Position numbers and translations under genes: made by a program
Assembly: GCA_903848955.1 (NCBI GenBank)
Contig: CAINHS010000006.1
Location: 1 to 64,000 of the forward strand
Reading direction: 5' to 3'
Source: an uncultured beta proteobacterium
Lineage (GTDB): Bacteria; Pseudomonadota; Gammaproteobacteria; Burkholderiales; Rhodocyclaceae
DNA: 64,000 nt
In this document: piece after piece, positions 54,985-64,000 of the stretch
How positions within the stretch are numbered: the first letter of the stretch is position 1
Layout of the letters: each line of letters opens with the position of its first letter
Notes under the pieces: model-generated
Told to the model about the DNA's origin: nothing
Seen by the model: only the letters and a program-made list of their open reading frames with translations
Databases searched by the model: none

Positions 54985-56450
54985 TCCAGCCCCCCCGGCA
55001 TGCGCGTGTGCCAGTCAGTGGCTTTCTGGTACCGGTGTGCCACATTTAGCATTTTCGCCTCGCCGAACCAGTTGCCGATGATCTGCAGGCCGACCGGCAT
55101 GTTGTTGTTGCCGAAGCCGCAGGGCAGCGACATGCCGGGCAATCCGGCGAGGTTGGTGGAGATGGTGTAGATGTCGGCAAGGTACATCTGCACCGGATCG
55201 GCACTCTTGGCGCCGAAGGCGAAAGCCACCGAGGGCGAGGTCGGACCCATGATGACGTCGCACTCCTTGAACGCGGCGACGAAGTCGCCGGCGATGAGGC
55301 GGCGGATCTTCTGCGCCTGCAGGTAGTAGGCGTCGTAGTAGCCGTGCGACAGAACGTAGGTGCCGATCAGGATGCGGCGCTTCACTTCGTCGCCGAAGCC
55401 CTGCGCCCGGCTGCGCGAGTACATCTCGGCCAGGTCGGCATACTCCGGTGCCCGGTAGCCGTAGCGCACGCCGTCGAAGCGCGACAGGTTGGAACTGGCC
55501 TCGGCCGGCGCGATGACGTAGTAGGCGGGCACCGACAGGCCCGAGTTGGGCAGGCTCACATCCACCGTGACGGCGCCCAGTTTGCGGTATTCGGCCAGCG
55601 CGGCATCGACCGCGACGCGCACGTCGGCGTCCATGCCCGCGCCGAAGAATTCCCGCGGCAGGCCGATCTTCAGGCCGGCCAGCGGCTTTTCCAGGTCGCG
55701 GCGGTAGTCCTCCTGCGGGCGTTCCAGCGAAGTGGAATCGCGGGCATCGAAGCCGGCCATGGCGTTCAGCAGCAGGGCGCAGTCTTCGGCGCTTTTCGCC
55801 ATCGGCCCGCCCTGATCGAGACTGGAAGCGAAGGCGATCATGCCGTAGCGCGACACCACGCCGTAGGTCGGTTTCAGTCCGGTCAGGCCGCACAAGGCCG
55901 CCGGCTGGCGGATCGAGCCGCCGGTATCGGTGCCCGTCGCGGCCGGGGCGAGCCGGGCGGAAATGGCCGCCGCCGAACCGCCCGAGGAGCCGCCGGGCAC
56001 GCAGGAAACGTCCCAGGGATTCTTTACCGGCCCGAAGTACGAGGTTTCGTTCGACGAGCCCATGGCGAATTCATCCATGTTCAGCTTGCCCAGCGTTACC
56101 ATGCCGGCGCCATCGAGTTTCTCGACGACGTTGGCGTCGTAGGGTGAAATGAAGTTGGCGAGGATCTTCGAACCGCAGGTCGTGCGCCAGCCCCTGGTGC
56201 AGAAGATGTCCTTGTGCGCGGCAGGGATACCGGTCAGCGCCGTGGCGCCGTCGCCTGACTTGAGCGTTGCGTCGGCGGCACGGGCCTGGGCCAGCGTCTT
56301 GTCGCGGTCGGTGGTGATGAAGGCATTTAGAGCGGGGTTGAGCTTTTCGATGCGGTCGAGGAACAGGGTCGCCAGTTCTACCGCGGACAGCTTTCTCGCT
56401 GCCAGGGCCGCGGACAGGTCCCGCAGCGATGAATTGATCAGATCACTCAT
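54981..56450 (-). CDS. gatA: Asp-tRNA(Asn)/Glu-tRNA(Gln) amidotransferase subunit A
   Basis: Amidase subunit that frees ammonia from glutamine. The 489-residue protein has the amidase signature [10 protein letters not shown], the Ser-cisSer-Lys triad (Lys in [19 protein letters not shown]), and the S-L-D-Q-G-G-P segment. Overlaps gatC at its start and gatB at its end. Confidence 0.97.
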   Translation of the reverse strand: MSDLINSSLRDLSAALAARKLSAVELATLFLDRIEKLNPALNAFITTDRDKTLAQARAADATLKSGDGATALTGIPAAHKDIFCTRGWRTTCGSKILANFISPYDANVVEKLDGAGMVTLGKLNMDEFAMGSSNETSYFGPVKNPWDVSCVPGGSSGGSAAAISARLAPAATGTDTGGSIRQPAALCGLTGLKPTYGVVSRYGMIAFASSLDQGGPMAKSAEDCALLLNAMAGFDARDSTSLERPQEDYRRDLEKPLAGLKIGLPREFFGAGMDADVRVAVDAALAEYRKLGAVTVDVSLPNSGLSVPAYYVIAPAEASSNLSRFDGVRYGYRAPEYADLAEMYSRSRAQGFGDEVKRRILIGTYVLSHGYYDAYYLQAQKIRRLIAGDFVAAFKECDVIMGPTSPSVAFAFGAKSADPVQMYLADIYTISTNLAGLPGMSLPCGFGNNNMPVGLQIIGNWFGEAKMLNVAHRYQKATDWHTRMPGGLE

Positions 56451-56734
56451 TCGACAACTCGCGGTACAAGATACAGGCCGGCCTCGGTTTCCGGCGCCAC
56501 CGCCTGAAAATCGGCGCGATGGTCGGTTTCCGTCACCACGTCGGGGCGCAGGCGCTGCACCACGTCGACGGCATGCGCCATCGGCTCAATACCCGTGGTA
56601 TCAACCGCTTGCAATTGCTCGATAAAGCCCAGGATGTCGTTCAACTGGTCGCGCGTGGTTTCGCGCTCGACGGCGGAAAGTTCCAGGCGCGCCAGCCGGG
56701 CGATGCGGGCGACGTCTTCCAGATTCAGGGACAT
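56447..56734 (-). CDS. gatC: Asp-tRNA(Asn)/Glu-tRNA(Gln) amidotransferase subunit C
   Basis: Small 95-residue subunit that holds GatA and GatB together. Landmarks are [32 protein letters not shown] and the C-terminal F-Q-A-V-A-P-E. ATG 56734 was chosen at the family start; the frame extends upstream without support. Divergent from mreB. Confidence 0.94.
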   Translation of the reverse strand: MSLNLEDVARIARLARLELSAVERETTRDQLNDILGFIEQLQAVDTTGIEPMAHAVDVVQRLRPDVVTETDHRADFQAVAPETEAGLYLVPRVVE

Positions 56735-56784
56735 GATGAAAAGTGGAGCTAAGTGAGGTTGGACCCGGGTGAAACAAGGCCTGA

Positions 56785-57918
<1,134 letters not shown>

Positions 57919-58011
57919 GGCCCGCCCCGTGTAGCTTGCAGGCTGGTCGCGCGGCCGCGAGGCACGGCGACTCCACCTGGTCCATCTTTCTCTGAGGGTG
58001 CATCTGCCTTG

Positions 58012-58938
58012 ATGTCCGTTGTTGGCCATGCTCCGCCACCCTTCTTCAGGCGAGGTCCGGCGCCGCTTGTGCGGCTGGCGTTCTTCGTTGCGCTGTCCCT
58101 GATCCTGCTGGTGGCCGATCTGCGCTTTCATACCCTCGAGTGGGCGCGCCTGGCGGTGGCCACGGTGGCCTGGCCCTTGCAGCGCGTGACCTGGCTGCCG
58201 ATCGATGCCGCCGGCGACGTCGGCACCTACCTGGCGCGGCAATCCACGCTCCTGAGCGAAAACGAGGAACTGCGCCGGCGCCAGCTCGGCACCGCCAATC
58301 TGTTGCTGCGGCAGCAGCATCTGGAGCAGGAGAACAAGCGCCTGCGCGCCCTGCTCGACATGCGTACCCGGCAACCGGTGGAAGGGCGCATCGCCGAGAT
58401 TCTGTATGCCGCACGCGATCCTTTCTCGCGCCGGGTGATCATCGACAAAGGTCTTCAGCATGGCATCAGTACCGGTCAGGCGGTGGTGGACGACATCGGC
58501 GTCATCGGCCAGGTGGTGCGCGTGTTCCCGCTCACCGCAGAAGTGCTGCTGCTCACCGACAAGGATCAGGCGATACCGGTCGAGGTGCAGCGCAACGGCT
58601 TGCGCGCCGTTCTGGCCGGCGCCGGCGCCGGCATGATGGAACTGCGCTTCCTGGCCGCCAATGCCGAGGTGCAGCTGGGCGACATTCTGGTGACTTCGGG
58701 ACTGGACGGCGTCTATCTTCCCGGCCTGCCGGTGGCCAAGGTGGTCAAGATCGACCGCGACAGCGCCTATTCCTTTGCCCGCATCACTTGCGCGCCGCTG
58801 GCCGGTGTCGAGCGTCACGGGTTGGCCCTGGTGCTGGGCGCACGCACCGCCTTGCCGCCGCAGCCCGACGAGGCCCCGTCGGCCGCCGACGAACCGGGTC
58901 GCGGCAAGCGCATCAAGAAGAAGGCGCGCCCGTCATGA
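58012..58938 (+). CDS. mreC: Rod shape-determining protein MreC
   Basis: A 308-residue bitopic protein: one transmembrane helix (about 22-40), a coiled coil (about 80-118, E-N-E-E-L-R-R-R-Q-L), and the beta-rich periplasmic MreC domain (D-P-F-S-R-R-V-I-I-D-K-G, G-V-I-G-Q-V-V). The C-terminal tail is basic. It activates the MrdA-RodA synthase. ATG 58012 was preferred to an overlapping TTG at 58009. Confidence 0.95.
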   Translation: MSVVGHAPPPFFRRGPAPLVRLAFFVALSLILLVADLRFHTLEWARLAVATVAWPLQRVTWLPIDAAGDVGTYLARQSTLLSENEELRRRQLGTANLLLRQQHLEQENKRLRALLDMRTRQPVEGRIAEILYAARDPFSRRVIIDKGLQHGISTGQAVVDDIGVIGQVVRVFPLTAEVLLLTDKDQAIPVEVQRNGLRAVLAGAGAGMMELRFLAANAEVQLGDILVTSGLDGVYLPGLPVAKVVKIDRDSAYSFARITCAPLAGVERHGLALVLGARTALPPQPDEAPSAADEPGRGKRIKKKARPS

Positions 58939-58985
58939 GCGCCTGTCACCGGACCCCCGGCGGGCCACCTGCAACGGAGGCATAA

Positions 58986-59507
58986 GTGCAGCCTACCCAT
59001 TCCTCGCGCCGCATTCTGCTGCCGGTCAGAAACTGGTTCATCGCGCTGACGCTGTTTCTCGCCTTGCTGCTCAACCTGATCCCTTTCGGGCGGTTGCCCG
59101 GCATTCCCGACTGGGTGGCGTTGGTGCTGGCTTTCTGGTGCGTTCATCAGCCCCTCAAGGTCGGCATGGCCGCCGCTTTCGTGCTCGGCCTGGCGATGGA
59201 CGTGGCCGATGCGAGCGTCATGGGGCAGCATGCGCTGGCTTATGTGCTGCTGGCCTTCGCCGCCGCCGGACTGTCGCGGCGCGTGCTGTGGTTCCAGCTT
59301 TCGCAGCAGGCGCTGCACGTGCTCCTTCTGTTCCTCGGCATGCAACTGGTCATGATGGCCCTGCGCATGCTGAGCGGCGCCGAGTTTCCCGGCGTACTGT
59401 GGTTTCTTTCCAGCTTCACCGCGACCCTGCTCTGGCATCCGGTGACCTATCTGCTCCTGATGCCCCAGTTCCGGCCGGAAGACAAAGACGTCCATCGTCC
59501 GATATGA
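58986..59507 (+). CDS. mreD: Rod shape-determining protein MreD
   Basis: A 173-residue inner-membrane protein with five or six hydrophobic helices and the MreD motif A-A-F-V-L-G-L-A-M-D-V-A-D-A. It starts with GTG after G-G-A-G-G about seven bases upstream. It completes MreBCD and is followed by a palindromic repeat rather than directly by mrdA. Confidence 0.92.
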   Translation: MQPTHSSRRILLPVRNWFIALTLFLALLLNLIPFGRLPGIPDWVALVLAFWCVHQPLKVGMAAAFVLGLAMDVADASVMGQHALAYVLLAFAAAGLSRRVLWFQLSQQALHVLLLFLGMQLVMMALRMLSGAEFPGVLWFLSSFTATLLWHPVTYLLLMPQFRPEDKDVHRPI

Positions 59508-59527
59508 ATCTGAAAGCCATGAATCCA

Positions 59528-59653
59528 GCCACAGAGATCACAGAGGACACAGAGATGGCAAAGCTTTGCAATACCGGTGCCCGTGGCCGGAAGGCGCTCG
59601 CAGGCTTTCGCTGCCCCGTTGTTCTTTCTCTGTGAACTCTGTGTCCTCTGTGG
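59528..59653. repeat. Dispersed palindromic repeat, CACAGAG type (copy B)
   Basis: A 126-bp inverted repeat with termini GCCACAGAG...CTCTGTGGC, the same as copy A at 3467-3596. The arms carry three CACAGAG units; the centre is unrelated to that of copy A. It lies between mreD and mrdA and ends 22 bases before the mrdA ATG, so its stem would form in the operon transcript. Confidence 0.9.
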
Positions 59654-59675
59654 CTGCTTGAGGTCTCGAGCCTGA

Positions 59676-61568
59676 ATGGAATTCAAGAACCCTCAGGAGG
59701 AACTCGAACGATTCCGTTCGCGACTGGGCGTCGCGGGAGGCTTCGTCCTGTTCTGCTTCGCCCTGTTGTTCATGCGCTTCGTCTGGCTGCAGATCATCCA
59801 GCACGACTACTACCAGACCCGCGCCGAGGACAACCGCATTTCGCTGGTGCCGATCGTGCCCAACCGGGGTCTGATCCTTGACCGCAACGGTCTGGTGCTG
59901 GCACGCAACTACTCGGCCTATACGCTGGAAATCACGCCCTCGAAGATTCCCGATCTGGAAAAGAGCATCGACGGCCTGGCGGCCATCATCGATATCCAGC
60001 CCAAGGATCGCAAACGCTTCAGGAAGCTTCTGGAAGAGAGCCGCAACTTCGAATCGCTGCCGATCCGGACCCGGCTGACCGACGAGGAGGTGGCCAAGTT
60101 CATCGCCCACCGCTACCGTTTCCCCGGCGTCGATATCAAGGCGCGCCTGTTCCGCCAGTATCCGGGCGGCGCCTTTGCTTCGCACATGCTGGGCTACATC
60201 GGACGCGTCACCGACCGCGACCTGGAAAAGATCGAGGCGAAAGATCTGGAGGCCAATTATCGCGGCACCGAGCACTTCGGCAAGACCGGACTGGAGCAGC
60301 ACTACGAGTTCGACCTGCACGGCAATACCGGCTTCGAACAGGTGGAGGTCGATGCCGGCGGCCGTGCGGTGCGCACGCTGGCCCGCACCGCACCCTTGGC
60401 CGGCAACAATCTGACGCTGACCGTCGACGCCGAGCTGCAACGGATCGCCGAGCAGGCCTTCGGCGACCGCAAGGGCGCTCTGGTTGCCATCGAACCAGCC
60501 ACCGGCGGCATTCTGGCGCTGGTCGCGGTGCCCAATTACGACCCCAATCTGTTTGTCGATGGCATCGATACGCAGAACTGGAAAGAGCTCAATGAATCTC
60601 CCGACAAGCCCATGGTCAACCGTGCGCTGAACGGCACCTATCCGCCGGGCTCGACCTTCAAGCCCTTTATGGCGCTGGGCGCGCTGACCATCGGCAAGCG
60701 TCGTCCGGAGCAGCTGATTTCGGATCCCGGCTTCTACAACTTCGGCGGCCATGTTTTCCGCGATGACAAGAAGGGCGGCCACGGCATGGTCGATATGTAC
60801 AAGTCCATCGTGCAGTCGTGCGACACCTACTACTACATGCTGGCCAACGACATGGGCATCGACAACATTTCCGCCTTCATGGGCCAGCTCGGGCTGGGCA
60901 GTCGCACCGGCATCGACATCGACGGCGAATCCGAGGGCGTGCTGCCCTCACAGGAGTGGAAGAGAAAGCACTTCAGGAAACCGGAGCAGCAAAAATGGTT
61001 TGCCGGCGAAACCATTTCGATCGGCATCGGCCAGGGCTACAACGCCTATACGCCGATCCAGCTGGCGCATGCCACGGCGATTCTGGCCAACAACGGCGTC
61101 GTGTTCCGGCCGCATCTGGTGAAGTTCATTACCGACACCCGCAGCGGCAAGCAGATCCTGATCGAGCCGAAACCGACGCGCACCCTGACGCTGAAGCCGG
61201 AGCATATCGAGGTCATCAGAAACGCCATGGTCGGCGTGAACAAGGAGGGTACCGGCGCGCGCGCCTTTGCCGGCGCAGAGTATGTTTCCGGAGGCAAGAC
61301 CGGCACCGCTCAGGTGTATTCGCTGAAGGGCGCGGAGTACAAGGCGGGAGGGGTCAAGAAGGAGTTGCGCGACCATGCCCTGTTCATCGCTTTCGCCCCC
61401 GCCGACAATCCCCGGATCGCACTCGCCGTGCTGGTCGAAAACGGCGGCTTCGGTGCCCAGGCGGCGGCTCCGATTGCGCGTCAGGTGCTGGATTACTATC
61501 TGCTCGGCAAGCGGCCGAAGGCGCCGGCGCAGCCCGATGAAGCCGCCGTCGAGGAGGATGACGAATGA
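59676..61568 (+). CDS. mrdA: Penicillin-binding protein 2 (elongasome transpeptidase)
   Basis: A 630-residue class B PBP that crosslinks lateral wall peptidoglycan with RodA. It has one N-terminal transmembrane helix (about 19-42), a dimerisation domain, and the transpeptidase domain with nucleophile S326-T-F-K, S-x-D/N region around S-C-D-T-Y-Y-Y, and K541-T-G-T. No clear ribosome binding site is seen; the palindromic repeat sits just upstream. Overlaps rodA (ATGA). Confidence 0.96.
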   Translation: MEFKNPQEELERFRSRLGVAGGFVLFCFALLFMRFVWLQIIQHDYYQTRAEDNRISLVPIVPNRGLILDRNGLVLARNYSAYTLEITPSKIPDLEKSIDGLAAIIDIQPKDRKRFRKLLEESRNFESLPIRTRLTDEEVAKFIAHRYRFPGVDIKARLFRQYPGGAFASHMLGYIGRVTDRDLEKIEAKDLEANYRGTEHFGKTGLEQHYEFDLHGNTGFEQVEVDAGGRAVRTLARTAPLAGNNLTLTVDAELQRIAEQAFGDRKGALVAIEPATGGILALVAVPNYDPNLFVDGIDTQNWKELNESPDKPMVNRALNGTYPPGSTFKPFMALGALTIGKRRPEQLISDPGFYNFGGHVFRDDKKGGHGMVDMYKSIVQSCDTYYYMLANDMGIDNISAFMGQLGLGSRTGIDIDGESEGVLPSQEWKRKHFRKPEQQKWFAGETISIGIGQGYNAYTPIQLAHATAILANNGVVFRPHLVKFITDTRSGKQILIEPKPTRTLTLKPEHIEVIRNAMVGVNKEGTGARAFAGAEYVSGGKTGTAQVYSLKGAEYKAGGVKKELRDHALFIAFAPADNPRIALAVLVENGGFGAQAAAPIARQVLDYYLLGKRPKAPAQPDEAAVEEDDE

Positions 61569-62674
61569 ATCGCGGAATCAACCTGGCGATGATTCGCGAC
61601 CTGCCGCAGCGCCTGATCGCGCCGCTCGATCCGTCCCTGATGCTGATCGCCGGACTGTTGTTGCTGATGTCCATCGGTGTGATGGGCAGCGCCTCACCGG
61701 AACGGCTCAATTCGCAGTTGATCAATGTCGCCGTCGCCCTGGTGGTGATGCGCGCCCTGGCACAAGTGCCGCCGCAGCGCCTGATGCATCTGGCCGTACC
61801 GGTTTATCTGATCGGCCTGCTGCTGCTGATCGCGGTGGCCCTGTTCGGCGACGTTTCAAAGGGCGCCCGGCGCTGGCTGAATCTCGGCTTCATGCGCGCC
61901 CAGCCTTCCGAGTTGATGAAAATCGCCGTGCCGCTCCTGCTTGCCTGGTTCTTTCAAAAACGCGAAGCCATGCCGCGCCTCAGCGACTATGGCGTTGCCG
62001 CCCTGCTGCTGGTGCTGCCGGTAGCACTCATCGCGCGCCAGCCGGATCTGGGCACGGCCGTGCTGGTGCTGGCCGCAGGCTTTTATGTGATCTTCTTTGC
62101 CGGTTTGTCGTGGAAGATCCTCATCGGCATGGCGGTCTCCGCGCTGGCGGCGGCACCCCTGGTGTGGACACTGCTTCACGACTACCAGAGAAGCCGCATC
62201 ATCACGCTGTTCGACCCGGAACAGGATCCGCTGGGCAAGGGCTTCCACATCATCCAGTCGACCATCGCCATCGGTTCCGGCGGCATCCTCGGCAAGGGCT
62301 GGCGGGCGGGCACCCAGGCGCAGCTGGAGTTCATCCCCGAGCGCCATACCGACTTCATCTTCGCCGTTTTCTCCGAGGAATTCGGTCTGATCGGCAATCT
62401 CGTGCTGCTGGTGCTCTACGCCTTGCTGATCGGCCGCGGACTGATGATCGCCGCCAATGCCGCGACGCTGTTCTCGCGGCTGCTGGCCGGCGCCGTCACG
62501 CTGATTTTCTTTACCTATGCCTTCGTCAACATGGGCATGGTCTCCGGCATCCTGCCGGTGGTCGGCGTGCCGCTGCCGCTGATAAGTTACGGCGGCACGG
62601 CGCTGGTGACGCTGTTCATCGGCATCGGCATACTCATGTCGATCCACGGCCATCGCATGCTGGTGCAGAAGTGA
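61565..62674 (+). CDS. rodA: Peptidoglycan glycosyltransferase RodA
   Basis: SEDS-family glycosyltransferase of the elongasome. The 369-residue product has about ten transmembrane helices and the family segments K-G-A-R-R-W-L-N-L-G-F-M-R-A-Q-P-S-E-L-M-K (with catalytic-region residues) and P-L-I-S-Y-G-G-T-A-L. Overlaps mrdA at its start and the rlpA GTG at its end. Confidence 0.97.
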   Translation: MNRGINLAMIRDLPQRLIAPLDPSLMLIAGLLLLMSIGVMGSASPERLNSQLINVAVALVVMRALAQVPPQRLMHLAVPVYLIGLLLLIAVALFGDVSKGARRWLNLGFMRAQPSELMKIAVPLLLAWFFQKREAMPRLSDYGVAALLLVLPVALIARQPDLGTAVLVLAAGFYVIFFAGLSWKILIGMAVSALAAAPLVWTLLHDYQRSRIITLFDPEQDPLGKGFHIIQSTIAIGSGGILGKGWRAGTQAQLEFIPERHTDFIFAVFSEEFGLIGNLVLLVLYALLIGRGLMIAANAATLFSRLLAGAVTLIFFTYAFVNMGMVSGILPVVGVPLPLISYGGTALVTLFIGIGILMSIHGHRMLVQK

Positions 62675-63726
62675 ACGGAAAAACTTCACCGCAGAGGCGC
62701 AGAGGCGCAGAGAAGGCGCAGAGAAAACCAGAAGCATTTCTTTCGCGTCTCTCTCTTGGCTTTTCCTCTGCGCCTCTGCGCCTCTGCGGTAATGTTTTTC
62801 TTGCTCTGGGCTTTTCCTGCGTTCTCGCTGCCTGCGGTACGCAGGCGCCGCGTCCCGTTGTCGATCGCGGCGAGGCTGCTCCTGCGATGCCGGCGCCGAA
62901 AGTCGAAGTCAGGAAACCGACGCCCGCCATCAAGTACAGCGGCGGCTTCTACAAGGATGATGGTCCGGGAGACAAGCCGCCGGAGGACATCGCGGCGATT
63001 CCCGATGCGGTGCCGAGACTGGAACCCTTGCACCGCTTCGCCAACAATCCGTATTCGGTGCTGGGGCGGGATTACGTGCCGCTGCGCGACGGCAAGGCCT
63101 ACAAGGCGCGCGGCATTGCGAGCTGGTACGGGCGCAAGTTTCACGGCCAGAAGACCTCCAGCGGCGAGCCCTACGACATGTACGGCATGACTGCGGCGCA
63201 TCCGACGCTGCCGATCCCGTCCTACGTTCGCGTCAGCAATCCGGCCAACGGCAAGGCCGTGGTGGTGCGCGTCAATGACCGCGGCCCCTTCCATTCCGGG
63301 CGCCTGATCGACCTGTCGTGGACGGCGGCCTGGAAGCTTGGTTATATCGGCGAGGGCAGCACCATTGTCGAGGTGGAAAGCCTGCTGCCGGGCCAGACGC
63401 CGGCCGCTTCCCCGGTAGCGGCGGCGGTCGAGGATCCGATCGCGCAGATGGCGGCGGCGGAGCCGGAACCGGTGCTGCCGCAGGTAGAGGATGCCCGCGG
63501 CCACTTTCTGCAGTTGGGCGCCTTCGGCAACCGCGACAACGCCGAGGCGCTGCGGGCGCGGTTGACGCGCGAACTCGGAAACCTTGGCGAGAAGCTGGTG
63601 ATCCAGTCCGCCGGCAAACTGTTCCGCGTCCAGCTCGGCCCTTGGCCGGACGCTGCAGCGGCGCAGATGGCCGGAGCACGCCTGCAGGAAAGCCTGGACA
63701 TGGCCCCGGTGATCATCCGGCGCTAG
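62671..63726 (+). CDS. rlpA: Septal-ring lytic transglycosylase RlpA, lipoprotein
   Basis: Outer-membrane lipoprotein that cuts glycan strands lacking stem peptides. From GTG 62671 (overlapping the rodA stop) the product is 351 residues: a lipoprotein signal ending V-L-A-A-C (Cys55), a double-psi beta-barrel domain (G-I-A-S-W-Y-G-R-K-F-H-G ... T-S-S-G-E-x-Y-D ... V-R-V-N-D-R-G-P-F), and a C-terminal SPOR domain (about 270-350). The first 40 or so residues are encoded by palindromic repeat C, giving an odd, Arg-rich, over-long n-region. A shorter start is not available as ATG in this frame. Confidence 0.9.
   Translation: MNGKTSPQRRRGAEKAQRKPEAFLSRLSLGFSSAPLRLCGNVFLALGFSCVLAACGTQAPRPVVDRGEAAPAMPAPKVEVRKPTPAIKYSGGFYKDDGPGDKPPEDIAAIPDAVPRLEPLHRFANNPYSVLGRDYVPLRDGKAYKARGIASWYGRKFHGQKTSSGEPYDMYGMTAAHPTLPIPSYVRVSNPANGKAVVVRVNDRGPFHSGRLIDLSWTAAWKLGYIGEGSTIVEVESLLPGQTPAASPVAAAVEDPIAQMAAAEPEPVLPQVEDARGHFLQLGAFGNRDNAEALRARLTRELGNLGEKLVIQSAGKLFRVQLGPWPDAAAAQMAGARLQESLDMAPVIIRR
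62688..62790. repeat. Dispersed palindromic repeat, CGCAGAG type (copy C)
   Basis: A 103-bp inverted repeat with left arm ACCGCAGAGGCGCAGAGG and right arm CCTCTGCGCCTCTGCGGT, again with 9-base periodicity (CGCAGAGG). It is a sequence variant of copies A and B. It begins 13 bases after the rodA stop and lies inside the rlpA reading frame, encoding its N-terminal region. Confidence 0.9.
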
Positions 63727-63789
63727 GGCAACGGGCCGCCGGTACCGACTTTCGCTTGAGCGCCGGGCCCGACAAGAGTGTCGGGAACA

Positions 63790-63795
63790 TATAAT
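63790..63795 (+). promoter_or_regulatory. TATAAT -10-like box upstream of dacC
   Basis: A perfect TATAAT 26 bases before the dacC ATG. The region 16-18 bases upstream has no good -35 hexamer. Suggests dacC can be transcribed separately from the rod operon. Confidence 0.35.
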
Positions 63796-63821
63796 TCCTT
63801 TCTTTGCACCCCGACTCCCCA

Positions 63822-64000
63822 ATGCGATTTCCTGCCTTTATCCTGGCGCTGCTGTCCGCTGCCGCCTGTTATGCCCAACCGGTTCCGGTGCCGGGCGTAA
63901 GTGCCCGGGCCTGGATCCTGATGGACTACGCCACCGGCCAGGTGCTGGCGGCCCAGGAGGCCGATACCCGGCTGGAGCCGGCCTCGCTGACCAAGGTGAT
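63822..64000 (+). CDS. dacC: D-alanyl-D-alanine carboxypeptidase (PBP5/6 type), partial
   Basis: Only the first 59 codons lie in the window; the gene runs off the right end. It has a signal peptide (M-R-F-P-A-F-I-L-A-L-L, cleavage after C-Y-A-Q region), then A-R-A-W-I-L-M-D-Y-A-T-G-Q-V-L-A and the start of the active site, S55-L-T-K58 (SxxK), as in low-molecular-weight PBPs that trim pentapeptides. Its position after rlpA is the usual one. Confidence 0.93.
   Translation, partial: MRFPAFILALLSAAACYAQPVPVPGVSARAWILMDYATGQVLAAQEADTRLEPASLTKV

Noticed and set aside
62791-63190. Alternative frame in rlpA beginning ATG TTT TTC with a signal-like start
   Set aside because: It leaves the RlpA frame after the first residues and encodes an Arg/Ser-rich shadow; the barrel and SPOR domains are in the other frame.

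Overview
The window reads as a chromosomal segment of a high-GC betaproteobacterium. Gene orders such as tolB-pal-cpoB-queE, prs-tRNA(Gln)-ispE-lolB, accB-accC-prmA and gatBAC / mreBCD-mrdA-rodA-rlpA-dacC, a CIRCE element in front of rpoH, and ATGA-type overlaps between neighbouring genes all fit. I infer a member of the Rhodocyclales or close relatives (environmental, possibly sulfur- or metal-active); no 16S rRNA gene is present to confirm this.

Layout. 1-3448: a 36-bp tandem repeat, then the Tol-Pal envelope genes and queE. 3.4-15.8 kb: housekeeping genes (a CoA-binding protein, gluQ, thioredoxin, rpoH, a Sco protein, mpl, a TlpA-like redoxin, aroQ, accBC, prmA, a zinc-ribbon protein, a PfkB kinase). 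15.9-20.7 kb: an accessory zone with a secreted HNH-like protein, hicAB, an orphan small-RNA candidate, a 19-codon ORF and, wedged between ychF and pth, a 1.5-kb insertion holding an inverted ychF relic, an integrase fragment, a 48-codon gene and a heat-shock hsp20. 20.7-33.8 kb: pth-rplY-prs-tRNA(Gln)-ispE-lolB-TPR gene, mutM, ferredoxin, coaD, rsmD, paired M16 peptidases, ftsY-ftsE-ftsX. 33.9-38.4 kb: an LLM-type oxidoreductase, a TonB-dependent receptor and a periplasmic repeat protein.

38.4-50.1 kb is the most interesting part. Two divergent gene sets share one 390-bp intergenic region with a well-spaced sigma-54 promoter facing each way. Leftward lie a TusA-like protein, a YeeE/YedE (TsuA-type) transporter, a canonical TusA, a 43-residue membrane peptide and three very small DsrE-fold-like proteins. 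Rightward lie a rhodanese-domain lipoprotein, a five-heme and a three-heme cytochrome c, a small secreted CxC protein, an OprO/P-like porin, and then a sensor kinase with a sigma-54-dependent response regulator. I infer a regulated system that joins outer-membrane electron or anion traffic to import and cytoplasmic handling of a reduced sulfur (or selenium/tellurium) compound. It resembles in parts the Geobacter ExtHIJKL conduit and the E. coli TsuA/TsuB thiosulfate importer, but the combination is not one I recognise.

50.1-64.0 kb: yqjD-yqjE-yqjK-like genes, xthA, pyrE, a coiled-coil secreted protein, gatBAC, and the cell-shape cluster mreBCD-mrdA-rodA-rlpA with the start of dacC. Three copies of a dispersed palindromic repeat (9-bp periodic CACAGAG or CGCAGAG arms) occur at 3467, 59528 and 62688; the last makes up most of the signal-peptide region of rlpA.
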